NCBI GenBank assembly: GCA_019314185.1
Contig: JAFCZU010000377.1
Location: 1 to 5,275, forward strand
Source of the DNA: Deltaproteobacteria bacterium
GTDB lineage: Bacteria > Desulfobacterota > Desulfobacteria > Desulfobacterales > ETH-SRB1
Reading direction: 5' to 3'
DNA length: 5,275 nt
In this document: piece by piece, positions 1 to 4,923 of the stretch
How the letters are laid out: each line of letters opens with the position of its first letter
How positions within the stretch are numbered: position 1 is the stretch's first letter
Position numbers and translations under genes: made by a program
The notes under the pieces: generated by a model
Seen by the model: the letters and a program-made list of their open reading frames with translations, nothing else
Databases searched by the model: none
What the model was told of the DNA's origin: nothing

Positions 1-1
1 C

Positions 2-37
2 CATACACCACCGCTGTTTTATTTCTACTGGTGTATG
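2..37. repeat. 9-bp inverted repeat at the left edge
   Basis: CATACACCA (2-10) and TGGTGTATG (29-37) are exact reverse complements with an 18-base loop. There is no T-run, so it is not a typical terminator. It lies in the non-HsdM sequence (1 to about 110) and may be part of an inserted element whose remainder is outside the window. I see no recognisable gene in bases 1-41. Confidence 0.55.
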
Positions 38-102
38 AATTTTATATATTCATCAAGTATAACTGCTTGAAATAATTGAGTTGAAATATCATATTATTTT
101 GA

Positions 103-115
103 ATGACATTGTCAT
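103..115. repeat. 13-bp palindrome at the point where hsdM breaks off
   Basis: ATGACA (103-108) and TGTCAT (110-115) are exact reverse complements around T109. The last family-like residue of HsdM, D303, is encoded at 111-113, inside this palindrome. Confidence 0.6.
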
Positions 116-947
116 AAACCTGCGGGGTGGAAAAATTGTGCAGATAGAGATTGACCAGAGAAAGCCGCACCATGTCCGGTGAAATGTCGTAGCCTACAAT
201 GTTTCGGCCCAGCCGTTTGCGGTTGTCTGGGGTGAGTTTGTCGCCTTTGAATTTACCGTTTTTCTGTATCTCCACCGTAGAAATGTCGGCGCTTTCCGTT
301 TCCGCGAAGGTTGGAATATATTCATCGGCTTTAAAGTTGGAAGAGTTTTCACGCCAAATATGCTTGTATGAGGAAATCAAAAATCCGGCTGTGCCACAGG
401 CAGGGTCAAGAATCCTGTTGGTCTTTTGTGGGTTCACTACCTCAACAATAAAGTCAATGATATGGCGGGGAGTGCGAAACTGTCCGGCGTCGCCCTGAGA
501 GCCGAGAATTGAAAGCAGGTATTCAAAGGCATTGCCCAGGTTTTCGCTGTTGCTATAACTGAACCCGTTAATTTCTTTTAAAAAAAGATTGAGTGTTTCA
601 GGGTCACGGTAGGGCAGATAAGCGTCCTTGAAAATGGTGCGGAAAAGTTCTGGTATCTGTTTTGATTTGGCAAAAGATGACAGGGCGCGGGTATAGATGT
701 CCCACCGTTCCAAACCGGAAAGTTCCCGGCTCATCAAACGGCCCCATGAAAATTCTTTCAGATCGCCAGTGAGGAATTGCGCCTTGCCACCAAGCTCTTC
801 ATTTTCTCTGTCCATGTCATCCATGAATTTGTAAATCAGAGCATTGGTGATCTGTTCAACCTGTGCCTTGGGATCTGGCACTTTCCCAACCAGAATCTGC
901 CGGGCTGAATTAATTCTCTGTTTGGTTTCCTTATCTAAGATGTATAT

Positions 948-954
948 CCTTCTT
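948..954 (-). promoter_or_regulatory. Shine-Dalgarno site for hsdM with no ATG, GTG or TTG behind it
   Basis: AAGAAGG (954 to 948) sits just after the hsdR stop and six bases before codon ATC at 941-939. The codon two before that, at 947-945, is ATA. Both codons are in the hsdM frame immediately before the conserved LDKETKQ start, and either is one substitution from ATG. This suggests that the real hsdM start was here and has mutated, or that a rare start codon is used. Confidence 0.5.
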
Positions 955-960
955 CTTATC

Positions 961-1625
961 TCAAGCGGCGTAAGTATTAAAAGGGATATAGTCCTTTGCG
1001 TATTCCGGGACAATATCACGCCAGCCGTTCAAAGCCCTGAATTCGTCTTTGGTAAAAGCCGGATAGAAATCCAACTCGCCATAATGTTTGTTATTGATGA
1101 TCTGCCGGAATTGTTCATCACTGACATACGCTTTCAAGTAATTCTTGATATAGGGCACATATTTGCTTTCCGGCTTGTGAATTGAGATAAATTTTTCGCA
1201 TTCTTCTTCCAGTTTTTCATCTTTGGTTTTGAATCCGGCAATAAAACCGAAAACTCGTTCCAAAAATTCACGCCATGTCAGTCTGCGGTCAAGATTTTCA
1301 CTTTTTCTTATCTTTTCAAGATTCAGATAAAGTTCCGGTTTGTTTTCGTATTTTTCCCTGAGAATGGAAATTGCTCTATCCCATTGTTCATTTTCAACGG
1401 CCTGCTTGACTTCCTCATCCTGCTGAATCGTTTCCTGCGCTTTTTCAAAAAATTCGCGGTCTATCCGCATTCCCTCAAGCCCGATCGGGGTTTCAGTCAG
1501 AGTTTTAACCTTGTCCGGGTCGAAAACCTCTATTTCGTCAACATCAATTCCTCCACCGCCTTCACCTTTCCCGTTTTGTAGGACTGGAAGTTGGAGAACT
1601 TCATCGTAATTGAACTTTTGGGGTT
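961..1625 (-). CDS. hsdR: HsdR fragment 3: C-terminal domain
   Basis: This is the C-terminal domain of EcoEI-like HsdR, which docks the motor onto the HsdM/HsdS core. The frame opens after a TAG at 1630-1632 and is protein-like from about 1612 (NYDEVLQLPVLQNGKGEGGGG). It runs through the first ATG at 1470 to a TGA at 961-963. The glycine-rich stretch and the following DVDEIEVFDPDKV segment lie before that ATG, so starting at 1470 would lose about 50 genuine residues. The end, WRDIVPEYAKDYIPFN, is a family-like HsdR tail, so the C terminus is probably complete. No convincing start or ribosome binding site exists for separate translation; the bases before 1470 (GAGGGA) touch the ATG too closely. 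Confidence 0.82.
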
Positions 1626-2719
1626 GGTTCTAACTTCGGCCACCTTACTTCGTGACTTGACTCAACATCCAAATAAATGCTATTAATTCGCTTGGTTGAG
1701 TTTTCTTGAACTGGTATTGTAAAATTAGTGTCAAAATATTCACAGTTGGCAAAAAAATCGAAAAACTTGAAATTTATTTTCTCGTGCTTGTGAATGATGT
1801 CATATTCGTCAGTGTATTCAAAGGTAAACTTCCGTGTTCCTCGGCCTTTGATCTGGATAAAGTCTGTTGGAGAAAATACCGGACGTATCAGGGCAAGGTT
1901 TAAAATATCCTGACAATCGTAGCCAGTAGTCATCATGCCAACGGTTACACAAACCCGTGTTTTACTTGATTTGTAGTTTTCCAGAAAACGGGTATGACCA
2001 TTTAAGTTGTTGTTGGCAAAATTGATAGTAAACCGCTGCGCGTCCGTTATTCTTGATGTCAATTGAACTGCAAAGTCAGAATTGTATTTATCCGGCCACA
2101 ACTGGAAAGCCATCTGGTTGAGTATTTGCGTTATTTTCGCAGCGTGGTTCTGGCTGACACAAAAAACAATACTTTTACCAATTTCACCACTGACAGGGTC
2201 TTTCAAAGCGTTTTCCAGAAATGTGCGGCAAAAAACGGTATTTGTTTTTTCAGAGTAAAACTTTTTTTCAAAATCCCGTCCGAAAAAAGTTTCTTCCACT
2301 TCCTTTCCATCTTCATCTGTTATGGTGACGGCATATCCCTTATCCGATAAAAGCTGGGTTGTTATTTCTGTTCTGGCATCGGCAACAACCGGGTTTATCA
2401 GATATTTACCCCGCACACCGTCAAGCAGGCTGTATCTGAAAGTAGGCTCGCCACTCTCACAGCCGAATGTACTGTAAGTATCAAGAAGCTGTCTTCTCTC
2501 CCAAGCGCGCGGGTCTTTTGAGGGGAGTTCTTCAGGGTCGATATTTTTCAAATAGTTTTTTGGTGTAGCGGTAAGACCGAGTTTGTAGCCGATAAAATAC
2601 TCGAAAACAGCGCGGGAGTTGCCGCCTATTGAACGATGGGATTCGTCAGAGATAAGTAGGTCAAAGTCAGTTGGGGAGAAAAGTTTTTTGTATTTGTTCT
2701 GTGAGGAAAGGCTTTGCAC
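1601..2719 (-). CDS. hsdR: HsdR fragment 2: DESH box to helicase motif VI
   Basis: This is the middle of the same protein in a shifted frame. Correct-frame sequence begins right at the A7 tract (RDDWKKAEIVISTVQSL), upstream of the GTG at 2719, so that GTG is an internal codon and not a natural start. Numbered from it, motif II is DESH at 25-28 and motif III is LGLTATP at 47-53. Further on come motif IV (SIVFCVSQNHA), motif V (TVGMMTTGYD) and motif VI (QIKGRGTRKF), the arginine-finger region of superfamily 2 helicases. The protein-like sequence runs to about KLEPTPK, then the frame breaks and ends at 1601. With fragments 1 and 3 it completes the motor. No ribosome binding site supports independent translation. 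Confidence 0.86.
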   Translation of the reverse strand: MQSLSSQNKYKKLFSPTDFDLLISDESHRSIGGNSRAVFEYFIGYKLGLTATPKNYLKNIDPEELPSKDPRAWERRQLLDTYSTFGCESGEPTFRYSLLDGVRGKYLINPVVADARTEITTQLLSDKGYAVTITDEDGKEVEETFFGRDFEKKFYSEKTNTVFCRTFLENALKDPVSGEIGKSIVFCVSQNHAAKITQILNQMAFQLWPDKYNSDFAVQLTSRITDAQRFTINFANNNLNGHTRFLENYKSSKTRVCVTVGMMTTGYDCQDILNLALIRPVFSPTDFIQIKGRGTRKFTFEYTDEYDIIHKHEKINFKFFDFFANCEYFDTNFTIPVQENSTKRINSIYLDVESSHEVRWPKLEPTPKVQLR

Positions 2720-3579
2720 GGTGGAAATGACAATTTCCGCCTTTTTCCAATCATCACGATTTTTTTGTATATGACTGTGGTGTAATCATTTTTCAGGTAA
2801 CGAACAAAATTTTTATATGCCTGATCTTCGAGTTCCAGCCTATCAACAAGAAATAGTATCCGCTTTGCATTCCCGGTTCTTAGAAACAACTTGATGGCGG
2901 CGGCGGAAATAAGGGTTTTCCCTGTTCCTGTGGCCATTTCAAAAAGAAACCTGTCTTTATCTTCCCTTGCCCATGCCTGTAAAGCGTGTATTGCCTTGAT
3001 CTGGCAAGGCCATAAGATTCGTAAACCTTCATCAAAAAGATATTTGTCTCGTGTTTCTTCATCCTGGTATCTTGGGTCATCCTTGAAATCCGGTTTTTGA
3101 GTAATAGCGATGTAATCATCTGAAACGATTTCATCAGCAAAGCGTTTGTTGTCGGGGGTAAAGGAAATCCGATGCCCTAAAGACTCCTGAGTCGGAAATT
3201 CGGTAATAATTTCGGGATTGCCACGCTCCAGGTCCAAGAAGTAATGCAGATTGCCGTTTGACAGGATGACAAACCTGACATTCAAGCTTCTTGCGTATGT
3301 CCTGGCCTGTTCCTTGCCGTCAAGGGGGTTCTTTTCTTCTTTTTTGGCTTCAAGAACAACAAGAGGAAAACCTCTTTCGTTCAGAAGCAGAAAATCAACA
3401 AATCCATTTTTTGAGGACTCAAAATCTTCACCAAACGCATCAACATCTTTTTCTTTAATTTTGATATTTGGCTCAAGCTGGATATTGGCAGGGCCGCTTT
3501 CATTATCGAAAAAACGCCACCCTGCTTCTTCAAGCAGTTTGTTAATTCTGATTCTGGCTTTTGCTTCTTTTTCTGCCAT
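2626..3579 (-). CDS. hsdR: HsdR fragment 1: nuclease domain and first helicase motifs
   Basis: As read, this frame gives 317 residues, of which about the first 273 are genuine HsdR. The PD-(D/E)XK nuclease core is visible: D62 in FVDFLLL, then E77-A78-K79 in VVLEAKK, then a Q91-x3-Y95 pair (EQARTY) typical of type I nucleases. The linker 167-190 contains the QIKA segment before the motor at 193-196. The Walker A motif ATGTGKT is at 216-222 and motif Ia (ILFLVDRLELEDQA) at 241-254. After YKK at 271-273 the frame leaves the gene at the A7 tract, and the last 44 or so residues are out-of-frame sequence ending at 2626. On its own this piece has the nuclease and ATP-binding loop but lacks the DEAD-type motif II, so it should not hydrolyse ATP productively. 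Confidence 0.88.
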   Translation of the reverse strand: MAEKEAKARIRINKLLEEAGWRFFDNESGPANIQLEPNIKIKEKDVDAFGEDFESSKNGFVDFLLLNERGFPLVVLEAKKEEKNPLDGKEQARTYARSLNVRFVILSNGNLHYFLDLERGNPEIITEFPTQESLGHRISFTPDNKRFADEIVSDDYIAITQKPDFKDDPRYQDEETRDKYLFDEGLRILWPCQIKAIHALQAWAREDKDRFLFEMATGTGKTLISAAAIKLFLRTGNAKRILFLVDRLELEDQAYKNFVRYLKNDYTTVIYKKIVMIGKRRKLSFPPCKAFPHRTNTKNFSPQLTLTYLSLTNPIVQ

Positions 3580-3590
3580 TAAGTTTCTTA

Positions 3591-3597
3591 TCCTTTT
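3591..3597 (-). promoter_or_regulatory. Ribosome binding site of hsdR
   Basis: AAAAGGA lies 11 bases before the ATG at 3579-3577. The spacing is long but the start fits the family: MAEKEAKARIRINKLLEEAGW is a normal HsdR N terminus. Confidence 0.5.
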
Positions 3598-3636
3598 GGA
3601 TTTGGCACGGTGGTTGGTGTAGCGTTATAACAAGTA

Positions 3637-3642
3637 ATTATA
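3637..3642 (-). promoter_or_regulatory. Possible -10 element for hsdR
   Basis: A perfect TATAAT is read from 3642 to 3637, about 60 bases before the hsdR ATG. Seventeen bases upstream lies TGTGGT (3665-3660), a poor -35. In an AT-rich leader this may be chance, but the position suits a promoter for hsdR-hsdM. Confidence 0.35.
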
Positions 3643-3681
3643 TGATTTTCCGTTTAAATACCACACTTAAAAATGTTTCCA

Positions 3682-3700
3682 ACAAAAATGTAATTTTTGT
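3682..3700. repeat. 8-bp inverted repeat in the kilA-N/hsdR gap
   Basis: ACAAAAAT (3682-3689) and ATTTTTGT (3693-3700) are exact reverse complements around GTA. It lies between hsdR and the opposite-strand recombinase-like start, so it could be an operator. The low complexity makes chance plausible. Confidence 0.4.
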
Positions 3701-3756
3701 ATACTTTATCTAATCGTTTGGCACTCACCAAATATAGACGGATACGGATAAACACA

Positions 3757-3852
3757 ATGAAAAAGATTCCTGCTGCCCTGAATGTGCAGTTCAACGCTTT
3801 ATTGGTCAAAAACAAAATACCCGCAGAGCCGCGTGAAAATCTTCTGTTTTGA
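3757..3852 (+). pseudogene. Possible N-terminal remnant of an integron-type tyrosine recombinase
   Basis: This plus-strand frame of 31 codons begins MKKIPAALNVQFNALLVKNK and continues IPAEPRENLLF to a TGA. It resembles the first residues of integron-integrase-like tyrosine recombinases of proteobacteria, which commonly start with a short 'IP...F...L..K.IP' pattern before a KWLRYYLDFC-like segment. That next segment is absent, as are the core-binding and catalytic domains, so it would be only a start fragment. A weak GGAT lies upstream of ATG 3757-3759. It overlaps the opposite-strand stub at 3806-3852, so at least part of one reading must be coincidental. Identification rests on pattern memory alone. 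Confidence 0.4.
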
Positions 3853-3868
3853 AATAATCTAACTTCAT
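3806..3868 (-). pseudogene. 20-codon stub of a lost gene directly downstream of the KilA-N gene
   Basis: An ATG at 3868 follows the KilA-N stop by two bases, with GAGGG six bases upstream, inside the end of the KilA-N gene. It reads MKLDYFKTEDFHAALRVFCF and stops at 3806-3808. The first 16 residues look like a real protein start. They remind me of the N termini of large Eco57I-type restriction-methylase proteins, but this is memory-based and weak. I read it as the beginning of a gene once co-transcribed with kilA-N and removed by deletion or insertion near 3820. A true 20-residue peptide is the alternative. Confidence 0.45.
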
Positions 3869-3870
3869 CT

Positions 3871-4704
3871 TCAACCCTCAAGTTTTTTTAATGATTTGTT
3901 TTCAAGCATTATTTTCATCTGCCGGATAGCAATCTGATTTAATCTTTTCAATCGTGTATCTGCATCAAGTCCTTCTTTGATAAATTCCGAATTGAAGCTC
4001 TCCAGATTGGATAAAACCACCAACTGCTCAATGGTTGCGGTATCACGGATATTGCCTTTTTCATCCGGTTGTTCTTTACGCCAGGATGAAGCTGTTTTAT
4101 TAAAAAGGGCAAGGTTTAACAAATCCGCTTCGTCCGCGTAAACAAAGCGTTGCTTTGACTTGGATAAATCATCAGGAATAAGATGTTCTTTGACAGCGTT
4201 GGTGTGTACCAGATAATTCACTTTGGCAAGTGTCATGGAAACATCCCATTCAAGCTGCTGCCTCCGTGTTTCATCAGATTTCAGTCGTTGGAATTCTTTA
4301 ATGAGATACAGTTTGAAAACCGGATTGATGGCTGAACAAAACTCAAAGGCAATATCTTTATGGGCATATGTTCCGCCGTATTTGCCGGAACGAACATACA
4401 TGCCGATGGCGCAGGTCTTTTTTATCCACTGTCCCGGACTCAAAACAAAACTTGGCAGTCCTGCTTGCATTTTAAAGTGGTCGAATTCGACCACTTTAAA
4501 ATCTGAATTGTACATTTGCTCCCATGTGCCTAAAAACTCCAGAGTCGAGCGGTTTCTTATCCAGTTTTTGATAATATCAGCGGCGCGGGAATCGCCCTTT
4601 TTTGCTTTCGCGATATCAGTGAGACAGATATAATCTTCATCATGTATTATTGTGAGTGAAATAGAGATATTTTTTACATTAATTATTTGCGTTTTAGGTC
4701 CCAT
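3871..4704 (-). CDS. KilA-N domain protein
   Basis: This is an intact 277-residue protein of the KilA-N domain family, named after the phage P1 KilA DNA-binding domain. The KilA-N domain covers roughly residues 22-140: DDE-like start with YICLTDIAK at 25-33, NWIRNRSTLEFLGTWE at 47-62, PSFVLSPGQWI at 84-94, GKYGGTYAHKDIAFEF at 107-122, and FKLYLIKEFQRLK at 130-142. The C-terminal part, roughly 150-270, is a conserved extension of this subfamily (LEWDV, YADEADLLNLALF, TIEQLVVLSNLES, RLNQIAI). Members often sit beside type I R-M genes; their function there is not established, and DNA binding is an inference from the domain. The start is ATG at 4704 with GGAGG at 4718-4714 and nine bases of spacing, the best ribosome binding site in the window. 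No frame breaks are seen. A perfect 34-bp palindrome lies inside the gene, coding for residues 69-78. Confidence 0.93.
   Translation of the reverse strand: MGPKTQIINVKNISISLTIIHDEDYICLTDIAKAKKGDSRAADIIKNWIRNRSTLEFLGTWEQMYNSDFKVVEFDHFKMQAGLPSFVLSPGQWIKKTCAIGMYVRSGKYGGTYAHKDIAFEFCSAINPVFKLYLIKEFQRLKSDETRRQQLEWDVSMTLAKVNYLVHTNAVKEHLIPDDLSKSKQRFVYADEADLLNLALFNKTASSWRKEQPDEKGNIRDTATIEQLVVLSNLESFNSEFIKEGLDADTRLKRLNQIAIRQMKIMLENKSLKKLEG
4469..4502. repeat. Perfect 34-bp palindrome inside the KilA-N gene
   Basis: The half-site ATTTTAAAGTGGTCGAA (4469-4485) is followed with no spacer by its exact reverse complement (4486-4502). The centre is GAATTC. The first flanking pair (C4468, C4503) does not match, so the arms are exactly 17 bases. 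The axis falls on a codon boundary, GAA|TTC, so each codon on one side is the reverse complement of its partner on the other; the peptide is FKVVEFDHFK (residues 69-78). In RNA it could form a long hairpin with a minimal loop; in DNA, a cruciform or a dimeric protein site. Confidence 0.97.
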
Positions 4705-4713
4705 AATATCGAT

Positions 4714-4718
4714 CCTCC
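4714..4718 (-). promoter_or_regulatory. Ribosome binding site of the KilA-N gene
   Basis: GGAGG lies nine bases before the ATG at 4704-4702. It fixes the KilA-N start and suggests efficient translation of this gene. Confidence 0.75.
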
Positions 4719-4743
4719 GGTCAACTCACCAAAAACCAGGTAA

Positions 4744-4923
4744 TTAAATCAAAATTATCAAGTTGATACTTTCATTGGTTTTAATATTTTGCTTTAACCT
4801 GGTTAAACTGCCCTTGTCGCCCCTTTTTATTTTTACCAGTATATCCCTGGCTTCTTTGCCCATTACTTTTTTTCGGTTCCATCGGACTGCTTTTCTATTT
4901 ACACAGCCTGATTGTTGAGCCAT
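4744..4923 (-). CDS. Small basic hypothetical ORF upstream of the KilA-N gene
   Basis: This is a 59-residue frame starting MAQQSGCVNRKAVRWNRKK and ending in SINLIILI. It is rich in lysine and arginine, with a mixed middle section (GKEARDILVKIKRGDKGSL). The ATG at 4923 overlaps the end of the upstream broken gene by 25 bases, and the stop at 4744 is 39 bases before the KilA-N start. No strong ribosome binding site precedes 4923; an internal ATG at residue 21 is an alternative start, also without one. I do not recognise it. It may be a real small gene, part of the decayed gene upstream, or a chance frame. Confidence 0.3.
   Translation of the reverse strand: MAQQSGCVNRKAVRWNRKKVMGKEARDILVKIKRGDKGSLTRLKQNIKTNESINLIILI
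4793..4807. repeat. 15-bp palindrome upstream of the KilA-N gene
   Basis: TTTAACC (4793-4799) and GGTTAAA (4801-4807) are exact reverse complements around T4800. Its core ACCTGGTT (4797-4804) recurs inverted as AACCAGGT at 4734-4741, 30 bases before the KilA-N ATG. The pair brackets the leader of that gene and could be operator half-sites. The palindrome also lies within the small 59-residue frame. Confidence 0.45.

Larger units (their letters stand above)
42..1019 (-). pseudogene. hsdM: Type I restriction-modification methyltransferase subunit HsdM, N-terminal part, truncated before the catalytic motif
   Basis: This encodes the front part of HsdM, the N6-adenine methyltransferase subunit that works with HsdS and HsdR. 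Numbering is from the GTG at 1019. The HsdM N-terminal helical domain starts near residue 29 (LDKETKQRINSAR) and includes VGKVPDPKAQVEQIT at 45-58. The GQFRTP segment is at 179-184. SAM-binding motif I, DPACGTAG, is at 205-212. GYDISPDM at 276-283 holds the acidic SAM-ribose contact. Family-like sequence stops at about D303 (111-113); the next 22 residues do not fit the family and end in a stop at 42. The catalytic NPPF motif (motif IV) and everything after it are missing, so no methylation activity is expected. The GTG at 1019 lies inside the hsdR coding end and probably is not the true start; conserved sequence begins near 947-939, where the codons are ATA and ATC. It follows hsdR as in an operon. 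Identification is firm; function is almost certainly lost. Confidence 0.9.
961..3579 (-). pseudogene. hsdR: Type I restriction enzyme HsdR (EcoEI-like), full-length locus broken by two frameshifts
   Basis: HsdR is the motor and nuclease subunit of type I restriction enzymes: it translocates DNA with ATP and cuts it. Joining three frames gives about 870 codons, in the size range of EcoEI-type HsdR. The order is nuclease domain, two RecA-like helicase lobes, then the C-terminal domain that binds the methyltransferase core. The start is ATG at 3579, with AAAAGGA at 3597-3591, a long 11-base spacer. The first break is at the T7 run 2760-2766 (A7 on the coding strand), where a -1 shift restores the frame. 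The second lies between about 1603 and 1625, where removing one base, for example from the T4 run 1616-1619, restores it. All motifs on both sides of the breaks are intact, so decay is recent, or the breaks are sequencing errors, or the first is bypassed by slippage. hsdM follows 19 to 25 bases downstream if it starts near 941-947. The three pieces are listed separately. Confidence 0.92.
3580..3870. other. Junction region between the KilA-N gene and hsdR
   Basis: This stretch of about 290 bases holds no complete gene. Nearest hsdR (3580-3660) it is AT-rich leader with a possible promoter. The part 3682-3700 has a small inverted repeat. The part 3757-3868 holds two opposing gene starts, one on each strand, both cut short. 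I see no terminator with a T-run. The arrangement suggests that kilA-N and hsdR are not in their original spacing. Confidence 0.5.

Noticed and set aside
199..498. 99-residue plus-strand frame opposite hsdM
   Set aside because: Antisense shadow of the SAM-binding domain of hsdM, with no own domain features.
2755..2772. Programmed -1 ribosomal frameshift as the firm explanation of the hsdR break
   Set aside because: The tract preceded by C is not a canonical tandem slippery heptamer, and I did not identify a clear downstream stimulatory structure; the second break is of the opposite sense. Kept only as a possibility.
2880..3140. 86-residue minus-strand frame inside hsdR
   Set aside because: It lies wholly under the nuclease-to-Walker A part of hsdR in another frame, and the hsdR frame carries the conserved motifs there.
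3251..3622. 123-residue plus-strand frame opposite the hsdR start
   Set aside because: Antisense to the PD-(D/E)XK nuclease domain; serine-rich low-complexity content is a mirror of the lysine/glutamate-rich hsdR sequence.
3820..3836. GC-rich block in the junction as a terminator for kilA-N
   Set aside because: The GCGG copies are direct rather than inverted, so no stable stem forms before the T-rich stretch.
3654..3881. 75-residue minus-strand frame starting at TTG 3881
   Set aside because: It overlaps the KilA-N end, starts with TTG without a suitably spaced site, and its sequence is not protein-like; the ATG at 3868 in another frame has the correct ribosome binding site.
4223..4633. 136-residue plus-strand frame opposite the KilA-N gene
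   Set aside because: Antisense shadow; the minus strand has a complete conserved protein with a strong ribosome binding site.
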